The notes under the pieces were generated by a model. That model was not told the DNA's origin, made no database searches, and was given only the letters and a program-made list of their open reading frames with translations. Positions 35,457-44,529 of a DNA stretch of 64,000 bases are shown here, one piece after another. The stretch's first letter is position 1, and each line of letters begins with the position of its first letter. The stretch is from Prorocentrum cordatum (Eukaryota > Sar > Dinophyceae > Prorocentrales > Prorocentraceae): assembly GCA_963575745.1 (NCBI GenBank), contig CAUYUJ010015955.1, positions 1 to 64,000 of the forward strand, read 5' to 3'. The position numbers and the translations under genes were made by a program.

Positions 35457-35503
35457 GGACCAGTGTAAACGTATGACGCATCAGCGATGTTGCCATACAC
35501 CCT
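35457..35503 (+). repeat. Conserved right flank of GAT/GAG block, copy 1
   Basis: GGACCAGTGTAA, then GACGCATCAGCGATGTTG and ACACCCT. It resembles the sequence directly after the block at 48,642-48,690 (GGACCAGAGTAA, then CATGAACGATGTTG and AAACCCT). Confidence 0.55.
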
Positions 35504-35512
35504 ATTCGAGTC

Positions 35513-35983
35513 TTAATTATACTGAATGCGGTGTTCCTGCTCGAGGCAGGCCACAATCAAAAGAATCAGCTCAAATTTGGAAAAACACCGACCGACTTTG
35601 GGGGCAGGCCCCTCAGGAGCCACGAAAGAACCTCCTTCCCCGCCTTCGAGGGACATGGACCTCCAGACCGGGTCGCCGCACTCGCCTTTGCGAATGCGGG
35701 GAGGACTCACAGTACAAGAGCCACCGCACGTTTGACAGAACAGGACTCCACTCAAGACTGCAAGCTGCAGGGAATCATGACACTGGTCCGCCAGAGGGAA
35801 GTCAAGCGTATCTCCACACAAGATATCAGGGCCCAACTCGTCCAAGTGTGGCCATTGGACCATTTGGGCCTCTGAGGAAGGGCAGCAATTCTCTGTTGCA
35901 AGGAGAGGGCCAACAATCAGAGAGCTTACCTCGTCTGCAGAACGCGAGGTGGCAGGAATCACAGTGCACAGAAAACTTAGCAA
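35513..35983 (-). CDS. Hypothetical protein-like open stretch, Cys-containing
   Basis: A 156-codon minus-strand frame free of obvious low complexity. It includes EAQMVQWPHLDELGPDILC, FCQTCGGSCTV and FSKFELILLIVACLEQEH. The C-x-x-C-x-x-x-C cluster could be metal-binding, but no family is recognised. The opposite strand is also open here as a continuation of the microsatellite frame, so strand choice rests only on amino-acid composition. Confidence 0.2.
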   Translation of the reverse strand: MLSFLCTVIPATSRSADEVSSLIVGPLLATENCCPSSEAQMVQWPHLDELGPDILCGDTLDFPLADQCHDSLQLAVLSGVLFCQTCGGSCTVSPPRIRKGECGDPVWRSMSLEGGEGGSFVAPEGPAPKVGRCFSKFELILLIVACLEQEHRIQYN

Positions 35984-36000
35984 GAGGATAATTCCTCGCT

Positions 36001-36245
36001 AGGAGCAGGAGGATGAGGAGGAGGAGGACGAGGAGGAGGAGGAGGACGACGAGGAGAACGAGTAGGCGGAGGCGGAGGCGGAGGCGGAGGCGGAGGGGGC
36101 GGAGGAGGAGTTGGCGGAGGGGGAGGCGGAGGCGGAGGAGTTGGCGGAGAGGGAGGCGAGGCGGAGGGGGGTGGGGGGGGTGGAGGAGGAGGAGCGGAGG
36201 CGGAGGCGGAGGAGGAGGAGGAGGAGGAGGAGGAGGAGGAGGAGG
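36001..36245. repeat. GGAGGC/GGAGGA low-complexity tract
   Basis: Purine-rich triplet and hexanucleotide repeats (GGAGGCGGAGGC, GAGGAGGAG). No gene support. Confidence 0.85.
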
Positions 36246-36431
36246 CGGGCCGCCGGCGCGAGGTACCCCGAGCTCGCGACGGGCCTCCTCGCGTCTGTGC
36301 GGCGCCGCCTGCCGTAGTGAGCCCTCCCGTGCGGACCGAGCCGAGGGCTGCTCGGTCTTGAGGAAGCAGGGCAAGGGGGGGGATCACGGCGCGATCGGAT
36401 GTGTTGGGGTCCTCCAGGGCACGCAAGGAGG

Positions 36432-36531
36432 NNNNNNNNNNNNNNNNNNNNNNNNNNNNNNNNNNNNNNNNNNNNNNNNNNNNNNNNNNNNNNNNNNNNN
36501 NNNNNNNNNNNNNNNNNNNNNNNNNNNNNNN
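36432..36531. other. Assembly gap (100 N)
   Basis: Exactly 100 undetermined bases, the conventional length for a gap of unknown size. Continuity across it is not demonstrated. Confidence 0.99.
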
Positions 36532-37392
36532 GGGCTGATCGTGGTCGATGATCTGACAGAGCGGGTGTGTCGGCCCTGGCTCCCGCCTGCGCGCCCGTTA
36601 TTTGCTTGCTCATCTCACGGGAAGGAGAACCACCCGGACCCGACAATTGACGTTTAGCTAATGGACGGCCTTGGGTGTTTACTAAACAGCCCTGCCCTGT
36701 CCGTTTCCTTCCTCGGGTGCGTTTACTAAACGGCTTCTCTTGTCGGGGTGATTATTCAGGGGGAGATATTCTGCCCTCTATCATTGTTTCTTTAATCTCT
36801 CTCCCTCTCTCTCCCTCCGATGCCGCGCAGCACAGACTGCTGGGAGCTGGCGGCGCTGGCAGATCTGTCGGCCCAGGGGTTCTCAGGCCGTCCGCTCTCC
36901 GACGCTCGAGTCGCCCCGACCCGTTCCCAGGGACCAGCACTCGGAGGTTGATAGAGCTCCTACCCTGACACGTCGATTAGCGAATTGGCCGTTGTCGGCT
37001 CGCGAGAGGCCGTCGCGGCCGTCATTTTTGCGGGGCCAGGTCCGTCGTTTTCGGTCCTAGGCCGCTTCCACTAAAGGGAGGTTTACTTTAGGGAGGCTTG
37101 TCCACCGCCGAAATACTTCCTTCCGAGCTTCCCTCTGACGGTCGCGGTGTCCGAAGGCGCCCCTCCGTGGCCACAGGGACCGCTGCGCCGCAGGCCCCCG
37201 GTATTTATTCTCGGGCCTCGGGAGGCCGCTGGGCCGACGGCCTCCTGGCACCATCCAGAGCAACCAGTGCCTCCCCGCAGCATCCGCCAGGTATCTCTCT
37301 CTAGCCTGAAGCCATACTCAAGAATAGTCCAAACATTTTTTTTGTTGGGGGGGTATTTCTGATTTCTTGTTGAATACATTTATCTTTCGTCC
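36532..37392. other. Unassigned sequence
   Basis: GTTTACTAAAC occurs twice (about 36,677 and 36,721), each with GC-rich flanks. No gene recognised. Confidence 0.35.
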
Positions 37393-37430
37393 AAAAAATC
37401 CGCCTGCAAGAGGACATGCCCGACCTAACT
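37393..37430 (+). repeat. 38 bp dispersed repeat, copy 1
   Basis: AAAAAATCCGCCTGCAAGAG and GACATGCCCGACCTAACT. It recurs at 58,837-58,874 with one difference. Confidence 0.9.
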
Positions 37431-37689
37431 CTAGACTGCCACGCCGCGCCGCCGGCGGCGGGCGGCGGGCGGCGGATTTCCCCGACCCGGGCCCTCGTGG
37501 TGGCCGCATCCCCGTGCTGCGAGAGCGCGTCGCGGCGCTGCGGGCTGGGCTCCCTGCGGAGCGGGGGAGGGGAAGTGCACCCCCAGACATCCAGCATCTT
37601 GAGCAAGCCAGGGCGGAGGCCTCCCGTCGTGTCTGGCACCTGGGGGCCGAGAGATCCGAGGCTCCCAAATGCTCAGGGCGGCCAGGTTT

Positions 37690-37835
37690 GGGCTGTTTTC
37701 TGGCTCTGAGGGCCCGCAACGGGCCCGGGGACCGTCAAACACAGCTCAGGACGAGTGACCGCCCCGAGGGATGTGGTCCAGATCTCGGGGGGTCCGCGCA
37801 TCGAGCAAAGTCGGAGTGCCCGATGTCTGGGGGCT
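37690..37835 (+). repeat. Dispersed repeat 'R2', diverged copy
   Basis: Same block order as the copies at 21.2 and 40.5 kb (GGCTGTTTTCTGGCTCTGAG, CAGGACGAGTGACCG, GTGGTCCAGATCTCGGGG, CGATGTCTGGGG), with many substitutions. Confidence 0.55.
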
Positions 37836-38079
37836 CGCCGGGCCTCAGGACTGGAAAGCCACACCCTGGCGGCAGAAGAATCAGAACAGTCCATGATCTG
37901 CGGGCCCCAAGGATGTACACCCTTCACCACGTCGATTCCTCCTTCCTCCTCTGCCCTCCTCTTCCTTTCCTCTTTCTGGGGGAGGGAGGGGGGGAGGGAG
38001 GTGGTGTACATGTTTGGGTCCCGTAACAATCAAAGCGTGCAGGGCATTCTACACCACGGTGTGCATGCGGGAAGCCACA

Positions 38080-38215
38080 CGGGAGAGCCTCTACAGGAGA
38101 GCATGCGGGAGACCCTGCGGGAGAACCTGCGGGGGACCACGCGGGAGACCACAGCGCAGATCATGCGGGAGATCCTGCGGGAGACCGCACGGGAGACCAT
38201 ACGGAAGAGAAAGGG
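38080..38215 (+). repeat. 12 bp repeat CGGGAGACCNTG within an open frame
   Basis: About ten imperfect units (GCGGGAGACCCTGCGGGAGA). The frame that spans it (37,755-38,480) reads RETLRENLRGTTRETTAQIM here, a charged helix-like repeat. Nothing else in that frame is recognised and its 5' part is the R2 repeat, so no gene is called. Confidence 0.7.
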
Positions 38216-38417
38216 CCGCGAGTTGCCGATTCTGGCTCCAGAGGGCCCTTGCAGACAATCTGCTTGGGGACAAAGGGGGGAAATGATCGGGATTTGCGGG
38301 AGGCCCGTTGTGAACAAGCCAAGATATCGGATGTCTGGGGCCAGAGACCTCGTCGCGTCCGCCGCACCCGCGCGGATAGAAAAAGGGGAGCGCCTGCACG
38401 TGTGCCGCCCGTCCGAC

Positions 38418-38572
38418 GAAGGCATCTATACACCACCACCGTGCCAGGCCAGGGCCATCCTAGGTCCTAGGAGGGTGTAGAGACCCTCCTGGCCTCGGCC
38501 AGGAGGGCGTATATACCATGTCAGGGCCAGGCTGGCCCTGGCATGGCGCGGTGGTGGTGTATAGATGCCTTC
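38418..38572. mobile_element. Foldback element with 29 bp arms and nested palindromes
   Basis: The left arm GAAGGCATCTATACACCACC plus ACCGTGCC is matched by the reverse complement at 38,544-38,572 with one mismatch. Inside are further palindromes (GGGTGTAGAGACCC; CCAGGAGGGC against its complement; GCCAGG/CCTGGC). The 155 bp could form a multi-armed hairpin. Confidence 0.8.
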
Positions 38573-39435
38573 TGCGTAGCCCAGGCCCCGTACATGATCG
38601 TCCGCCCCCGAGGGAATCCATGATGCCTGGCGGAGATTTCAGGAGGGAAGTGCAAGGAAGATTTCGCAAGAGCGCGTGTGGTTGCCCTGGTCATTCAAAA
38701 TCGGGGTCTGATCACCGACTCTCCCTATCGAGATCTGTGTTTGCCCGCTCCCCCCCTCCCTTCCGAAGGGCGGACAGCTCCCACACCGTTCGAGCAGTTT
38801 TTCTTCTTTGTGGTGTAGCGTGGTGATCGAACAACGTCAAAATCCAGGCTCCGGCTTGATAGAGGTGGACGGGGGAATTTCAACCACTCCCCGGGGTCCC
38901 GAACGGTGGACCAGGGAAGCGGGGAGGCTCCCCGACCCCCCTCCTGTAGGGCAGCCAGCGGCGCGCCCTCAATGATTTCCCCTCTGGATTCCCCCCACCG
39001 TCCTCGCCGCCGTGGATGGTCGCTTGGAATTTCCCACCTCGCCAAGGGCACCAGGGTGCGACGCACGCATGCAATGAACAGCCTCTCTGATGGACGTGCA
39101 TCGGGGAGGCTCGTACGACGCATGCACTTCTGAGCCGTGTCGGTAATTTTGGCGGCTGCCTCAGCTCACCGCGAGAGGATCGAATCAGCGAAGCGGAGTA
39201 TTTTGATGGCCAGTCGGTAGGCGTGCTCCCTTGCACTTGTAGGAGTCGAGATTGGCGCCAGAGTCGGTATCATAATCAGTGGCGGACGGTCTCGACACGG
39301 TGGTTGTACTTGTAGTGGTTCTGATGAAGCAATGTGGACAGCGAAAGTGCTGTACTTGTATTGTCGCAATTTTCGTTTTCTTGTCAATTCTTCCAGAGGG
39401 CCCTATCGTGGTAATTGTATTGCGTGGTTAAGGCG

Positions 39436-39717
39436 TCATGACGGTCCCAGCTTGGAGGCCTCCCCAGCCCGAATACCGAAGTTCGGAGATAATTTGGAAG
39501 TCAGTTTCCCAATCCAACTCACCGCATCTTTTGTCCCATACGAATTATACATTGCCGAAGCAGCACGAATCGTGTCGAACTCATCATGGGGCCGTACGCG
39601 TATCGTAAGTTTCCATGCGTCGTCCACGGGCGCACAGAGGAATATCGCAATAGTGCCAAACCAGGTACGGGCCGCCGTAAAGTGATCCCATACCGTAGGC
39701 TCGAATCTCACTTCCAT
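39436..39717 (-). CDS. Hypothetical short open frame
   Basis: 93 codons without low complexity (starts MEVRFEPTVWDHFTAARTWF, then IFLCAPVDDAWKLTIRVRPH). The composition is protein-like but no family or partner is recognised. It could be a single exon or chance. Confidence 0.2.
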   Translation of the reverse strand: MEVRFEPTVWDHFTAARTWFGTIAIFLCAPVDDAWKLTIRVRPHDEFDTIRAASAMYNSYGTKDAVSWIGKLTSKLSPNFGIRAGEASKLGPS

Positions 39718-39951
39718 TGTACAATGGTGCTTGGTCTAATCGTGTGGAGTTCTATTGTGTCGGAGGGGGTCGCAACGCCTCCCGTCCAGAACCAATCCCC
39801 ACTGCCGTACTCGGTGTTGTGTTGCTGGCATTCGCTGTATTGCACGTGGTATTGTTGGATGCCGTAGCGCTGCATGACGCTGCGCAGTTCATTGTCGTGC
39901 CGTTGGTTCCCATCGTGGTGAGCATCGATGCGATTCACATCGACATGCGTG

Positions 39952-40130
39952 ATGCTTCGTTTTTTTGTGCTGGTCACCTTCATGTGCTTGGTACTTTCTG
40001 TGCCTGCAGCCAGGCGCTCTCTCTCTCCCTCTGCTCAGCGATGTTTGCTACATCCCGTCGTGGGAGTGGCTGCTGGTTCTGTATGCGCTGGTGCTGTGTG
40101 CGCTGGTGCTGTGAGGAGGAGGAGGGGTGA
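39952..40130 (+). CDS. Possible secretory leader exon
   Basis: From the ATG at 39,952 the frame reads MLRFFVLVTFMCLVLSVPAA, a typical signal peptide (short basic start, hydrophobic core, VPA-A cleavage-like site). A short Arg/Ser/Cys-containing stretch with repeated VCAGA follows. The frame then runs into a GGA microsatellite at 40,120, so the downstream protein, if any, is unknown. Confidence 0.25.
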
Positions 40131-40250
40131 GGAGGAGGAGGAGGGGGGAGGAGGAGGAGGAGGAGGAGGAGGAGGAGGAGGAGGAGGGGGGAGAAGAGGA
40201 GGAGGAGGAGGAGGAGGAGGGGCAAGAAGAGGAGGAGGAGGAGGTGCGCT
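40120..40250. repeat. GGA microsatellite
   Basis: GAGGAGGAGG runs with GGGG interruptions. Confidence 0.95.
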
Positions 40251-40450
40251 GGTGCTGCTGCCCTCCTCAATTGGCGCCCTCCCTCCCACTGCAGGAGCGC
40301 TGCCGCACTGCACACGCCGCGTGCTGCGTCTGCCTCGGGGGCTGTGGCTGCCGGTCGCGCCGTGGAGGCCGAGGTCGCAAACTTCCAGGGGGAGGAACAT
40401 ATTCTGCAGGAGGGGCCCTGAGAGTCGACGCTTCGAACAAATTCGCGCAG

Positions 40451-40600
40451 GCGGTTTCGGGCCGTTTTCGGCATCTGGGGGCCCTCGCTGGGCTTCGGGA
40501 GCGGCACCAAACGACTCAGGCCGAAAAACCGGTCCTAGAGAAGTGGTCCGGACCTCCGGGGCCCACGCATCGAAAAAATTGGAGCTGTTGGATGACTGGG
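40451..40600 (+). repeat. Dispersed repeat 'R2', copy 2
   Basis: GCCGTTTTCGGCATCTGGGG, GGGCTTCGGGAGCG, AAACGACTCAGGCCG, AGAGAAGTGGTCCGGACCTC and CACGCATCG, ending in GGATGACTGGGG. It is collinear with the minus-strand copy at 21.2 kb. Confidence 0.8.
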
Positions 40601-40873
40601 GACACAAATCAGGCGATCGCAAACATGGATCACGGGGGCGTGGATTTGCGATGGGTCTCGCTTCCAGGGAAAACCGTGGATTTCGGCCGCCGAACGGGGG
40701 GGCACCCGTCGCATTTTGGGGAGGGCACCTCCCCCGATCCGTGGATTCGGAGACCGCGCGCCAAATCCATGGATCGCTAGTCCATACCCGCGCGCCCCCG
40801 AGTTAAAACAGAGCGGGAAAATATGGGGAATCCTGTTATTCGTGTCTATTTTTTTGTGTGTCTCAGGGCCCCT

Positions 40874-41197
40874 TCACTTTCGGCGCGCTTTTGGCGCGCT
40901 CGGGCTTGTGCGAGCAACCACTTTCAGGCAAGCATTTTCGCGTTTTGCCGCTCGGCGTGGTGACGATGCGAACATGCCCGTTAACCAGCCAGTGGGTATG
41001 GTTAGCGTTCCGAAGAGTGCCAAACCCATCATCAACATGATCCCGAAGGAGGCGCCGAGTATCCACACCGTCCCGCATCCTAGTGCCGTCCACCCCCATG
41101 CGAGGGAGAAAGGGCCGAAACCAAGGATCATGGTGGTGCTCGGGGGCATTCCTGATGGTACAATCGTGATGTAGATCGGACACACGGAGTCTGCCAT
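40874..41197 (-). CDS. Hypothetical membrane-protein-like open frame
   Basis: 107 codons. After MADSVCPIYITIVPSGMPPS come two hydrophobic stretches likely to span a membrane (LGFGPFSLAWGWTALGCGTV and WILGASFGIMLMMGLALFGT), then a basic tail (SSPRRAAKRENACLKVVART). No family is recognised. It could be an exon of a larger membrane protein. Plus-strand frames over the same DNA lack hydrophobic patterning. Confidence 0.3.
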   Translation of the reverse strand: MADSVCPIYITIVPSGMPPSTTMILGFGPFSLAWGWTALGCGTVWILGASFGIMLMMGLALFGTLTIPTGWLTGMFASSPRRAAKRENACLKVVARTSPSAPKARRK

Positions 41198-41329
41198 GAT
41201 ATTCTAGACGTTCTGCGTAACCCTACCAGCACACCCAGACACGATGCCCAGGCGAGTTGCCTTGATCATGGATGTGGAGGAGCATGTAGTGAAATAAAGG
41301 GCTCCGCTGTACCCCAAGATGGGGAGGGT

Positions 41330-41780
41330 GGAGGAGGAGGATGAGGAGGAGGAGGGGGGGGAGGCGGAGAGAACATGGGGACTCTGATCGCCTTTCGGCT
41401 TGTGTTTTCCTATGGTTTCCGTAAGGCTGTCGCATCCTTCCTTCTCTTCCTCCTTCTCCTACGGCTTCTTTTCTCTCCTCCTCCTTCTCCTCTTTCTTTT
41501 TGCGTTCTCCCGGAAAGATGATAATATGATCTCGAACTTCGTTTTTTTTGTCGGGGGGGGGGGGATGGACGAAGACGAGGAACAACCAGATGAGCGGGCT
41601 GAGGAGGGTGCGCTGGATGGGGGGAGGAGGAGGAGGAGGAGCAGGAGGAGGAGGAGGAGGAGGAGGAGGAGGAAGAGGAGGAAGAGGAGGAGGAGGAGGA
41701 GGAGGAGGAGGAGGAGGAGGAGGAGAAGAAAGAGTACGAGTGCTAGTACGAGTAGGAGTAGGAGTAGGAGCAGGGGCTGG
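41330..41780. repeat. GGA-rich low-complexity tracts
   Basis: GGAGGAGGA runs at 41,325-41,365 and 41,615-41,735, with AGTACGAGTAGG repeats at 41,733-41,770. No gene. Confidence 0.85.
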
Positions 41781-41879
41781 AGGAGGATCCGCCCCTCTCG
41801 TTCTTTCACCCCCTGTCCCGCCTCCTCTTCTCCCTCCACCTCCCCCTTGCTCCCGCTCCGTCCTCCCTCCCCGCCCTTG

Positions 41880-41897
41880 CGTAGCCATTTTCGTCAA
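41880..41897 (+). promoter_or_regulatory. Possible relic of the dinoflagellate spliced leader
   Basis: CGTAGCCATTTT is an exact 12-base match to the DinoSL core. CG then TCAA follow, where the leader has GGC then TCAA. It lies 97 bases upstream of the ATG of the coiled-coil gene. In dinoflagellates, genomic SL relics upstream of genes mark retroposed mRNAs. The match is partial, so coincidence is not excluded. Confidence 0.4.
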
Positions 41898-41993
41898 ATG
41901 GCAAGCACTCCTGCTTACTACCTCCATGCAGTGCACACGTAGCAGGTAGCAGTTGCCCGCTCGACAGAGGGTTAGCCTGGGCCTGCTGCAGCG

Positions 41994-43627
41994 ATGCAGT
42001 TTCTGTCGCATGTTTTTTTCCTGCTCCTCGGCTGCACCTCCCAGCGGGCCACCTCCCTCCAGATCGGGGGCAGCGGCGAGTCCCTGGAGCAGGTCGTGGC
42101 ACTGGAACAGGTCCGAAGCAGCGGCGGGGAGCTGTGGCCCTGGGCCAAGACGCCGAGCACGTCCACGCCGCCCGCACGGGCGGAGTCTGGCCAGCTCCAG
42201 ACGACGAGCCAGCCGGCCGAGGATGCCAGCTCCGGCGCGGCTGCAGGCGGGGCCGTGGTCGACCGCGGCCTCCAGCCGCGGACCCCCGAGCTGAACGAGC
42301 TGGAGCGCCTGCTGAAGGAGGCCGAGCGGGAGTTGCCGCAGGAGCCGGGGCAGCCCCTCGCCACGCAGGGCGAGCAGGAGCTCTCTCAGGCCCGGCGGGC
42401 CCTGGCAGAGGCCCAGTGGGTCAGGGACAAGCTCCGAGCTGAGGTGCAGGCCAAGCGGCACGAGCTTCTCGTGTTTGTCAAGGCCCAGCACGCCGCCAAG
42501 AAGGCCGCCAAGGAGCAAGAACTCCAGAGGGCCAACGAGACCCAGCAGGCCACGGCGCAGGCTGCCGAGCAGGAGGCCCGCGACGCGGAGGCCCTGCAGG
42601 CTGCCGAGGCGCAATCCGCCCAGCAGGCCCTCCTTGCGCGTGCCGCGCGGGAGCAGCTGCAGGAGTTCCAGGCTCAGGTGGACGCCAAGCGGCGCGAAGG
42701 CGAGAGCCAGCTGGCCGCAAGGAGGAAGGACCTCGAGGCCGAGCTGACGACCAAGCAGCACGAGCTCCGGGGGTTCGCCGAGGCCTTGCCGGCCAAGCTG
42801 CAGGCTTTCGAGAGGGCGGCCCTCGGCGTGAAGGCCCTGCAAGCGGCGGGGGCGGAGGCCGCCGAGCAGGCGCGCGCCGCGCAGGAGGCGGCTAAGGCGG
42901 ACGCCAGCAGGCACGAGCACGAGCTGCTGGAGATCGAAGAAGAACAAACTACATAAACATGCACTTGTTTGGCGCTCCGCGCGGATCCAAGAAATCCGCG
43001 CGGAGCGCCAAAGAAGTGCATGCTTATGCGGCTTTTTCCTCCCCTAGGAGAGGAGGCAGGAGCTCGAGGCCCAGGCGGATGCCAAGCAGCGCGAGCTCAA
43101 GGAGGCCAGCGAGGCCGAGCTGGCCGAGGAGCAGGCCGCCGAGCAGGCGGCCGGCGACGTACAGAGGCTGCAGCTGGCCCAGGCGCGGGCCGCCGAGCAG
43201 GCCCGCGCCGCGCCGGCGGAGGCCAAGGCGGAGGCGCAGCGGCGCGAGCTCCGGGTGCTGGAGAGCGAGAGAAGCCTGGAGGCTCTTTGCTTGCTCCAGC
43301 CTGCTTTCGCCTCGATCGCCAGGAAGAGTGTCGAGCACCCGGGAAGTACCGAACCTCGAGGGTCTTCCCGCGTCGGGCCCTGGGAGGCGATGCCCGTTCG
43401 ACGCTGCTTCGATGCTTTTCTGGGTGCTCGAAACTAGTTCTGGGATGTGGTCGTTGAGAGCGGTGGGAGCAACATAACTCGAGGCCGAGACGGACTCGAA
43501 GCGGCGCGAGCTTCAGGAGGCCACCGCGGCCCTGGAGGCCGCCGAGGCCGTCAAGGCCCTGCACTTCAAGCAGGCCGCCGAGGCCCTGGTGGCAAGGCCG
43601 CCTGCCGCCACGACCCACTCGGACTGA
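41994..43627 (+). CDS. Secretory coiled-coil protein, three-exon model
   Basis: The model joins exon 1 (41,994 to about 42,929), exon 2 (about 43,048-43,281) and exon 3 (43,484-43,627), about 437 residues. The start MQFLSHVFFLLLGCTSQRAT is a clear signal peptide. An acidic/Ser-Thr linker follows, then a long Ala/Glu/Gln/Arg-rich coiled coil from about residue 95. A short motif recurs across all exons: VQAKRHELL, VDAKRREGE, TTKQHELRG (exon 1); DAKQRELKE, EAQRRELRV (exon 2); DSKRRELQE (exon 3). This supports the joins. Intron 2 is GC-AG with GAG|GC at both junctions; the intron 1 donor is uncertain (a GA donor at 42,930 keeps phase 0). A TGA at 43,625 ends the protein just before an in-frame hydrophobic tail. 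No enzymatic domain is seen; a structural or surface role is inferred. Confidence 0.6.
42930..43047 (+). other. Inferred intron 1, carrying a near-perfect hairpin
   Basis: Coiled-coil reading stops at a TAA (42,954) and resumes at 43,048 in another phase after TTTTTCCTCCCCTAG, a good polypyrimidine and AG acceptor. Positions 42,959-43,023 form an inverted repeat: CATGCACTTGTTTGGCGCTC plus CGCGCGGAT against its complement, with about 29 bp arms, one mismatch and a loop of about 7 bases. The hairpin fills most of the intron, as in introner-type elements. Confidence 0.55.
43282..43483 (+). other. Inferred intron 2 (GC-AG, 202 bp) with terminal inverted repeats
   Basis: Exon 2 ends CTGGAG and the intron begins GCTCTTTGC. 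It ends ATAACTCGAG before GCCGAG. Joining gives an uninterrupted LEAETDSKRRELQEA. The intron holds an inverted repeat, TGTCGAGCACCCGGGAAG (about 43,328) against CTTTTCTGGGTGCTCGAAAC (about 43,417). Confidence 0.6.
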
Positions 43628-43696
43628 GGGGGCTCAGGCGACGGCATTCTGCACTTCCTGCTCCCTCTGCCGCTGCTGCTGCTCTTCCTCGGTTGA
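43628..43696 (+). other. In-frame hydrophobic tail after the TGA
   Basis: In the exon 3 frame, directly after the TGA, the sequence reads GGSGDGILHFLLPLPLLLLF then LG and a second TGA. Small residues followed by a 15-residue hydrophobic end fit a GPI-anchor attachment signal. It is translated only on readthrough, recoding or alternative splicing, or if the TGA is a mutation. Confidence 0.45.
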
Positions 43697-44529
43697 GCAT
43701 CGTGTGAACTTCTGCTTGTGGTAACTTTCATCCTAGGGCTGCAATTCAGAGGTTAGGGTCCCACACGCTCGTGAGTTGGGTGTGTCGTAAAAAAGGTCCT
43801 GCCCTCGCGGTTCCTGGTGTGAAGTCGCAGCACACAGCGTATTACTACACCTGGCACGGAGGATACTCGATGGATGCAGGAGCGTCAAAGGGGTCTTCAA
43901 CACTCGGATATTCTCGCCCACTGTCGTACCCTTTCTTCAGTTGCGTTTCGTGGTTATCGTGCCGTGCGCAAGCCATGCACCGTTCAATATACAGTGAATG
44001 CATCATGAATTGGCTTTCACATTCAGCTCAGTGGATGGAGCGCCTAAAAACAGTTCAGACCGTCTGATGGTCAGCCGTTACGATGGATCGCCGAGAAGTT
44101 GGGACGTTGTACTTCATTATCGCCGGTGAAAGTACGAATCGAAGTTGCTATCCTCTCATGTTGAGTAGCAACACTATTACGAACGTGTGGCAGGGCAATT
44201 GGATTCTTACCGTTTCAGCTTTCCTAGCTCGCGAACGTGTGGCCGGGCTGTGGGGTTCTCACAATTCAGTTTTCCAAGCTCACTTGCCAATCTCGCCTTT
44301 TGAGCTATACAAGCTCCACAATACAATATCTCAGGTTTCGTGCTGTTCCGACCCCTCCAAGGAGGCCCCGCCAGAGAGAGCATGATATCGGTACTTACAT
44401 GTCATCGTACATACGAGTTGCCGGGAACAAATTCTACCCACCCCAACCCCGAAGCTTATTATCCCCACTTTGTGATTCTCAGGGGCATAGGGTTAATGTG
44501 ATGTTTCGGCAGATTCGATTGACCCTTGC
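43697..44529. other. Unassigned sequence
   Basis: Relatively AT-richer DNA with short frames and no recognised gene. Confidence 0.35.

Noticed and set aside
37755-38480. 241-codon plus-strand frame containing RETLRENLRGTTRET
   Set aside because: Its first part is the dispersed repeat R2, its middle a 12 bp repeat and its end a foldback element, so no unique coding portion remains to support a gene.
41223-42947. A 574-codon minus-strand open frame opposite the coiled-coil gene
   Set aside because: It is the complement of GC-rich coding sequence and GGA repeats. It lacks motifs, while the plus strand has a signal peptide, a heptad-like repeat and matching exons.
44020-44050. tRNA-like D-arm (GCTCAGTGGATGGAGC)
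   Set aside because: The D-stem pairs, but no anticodon stem, T-arm or acceptor stem could be fitted in the following 60 bases.
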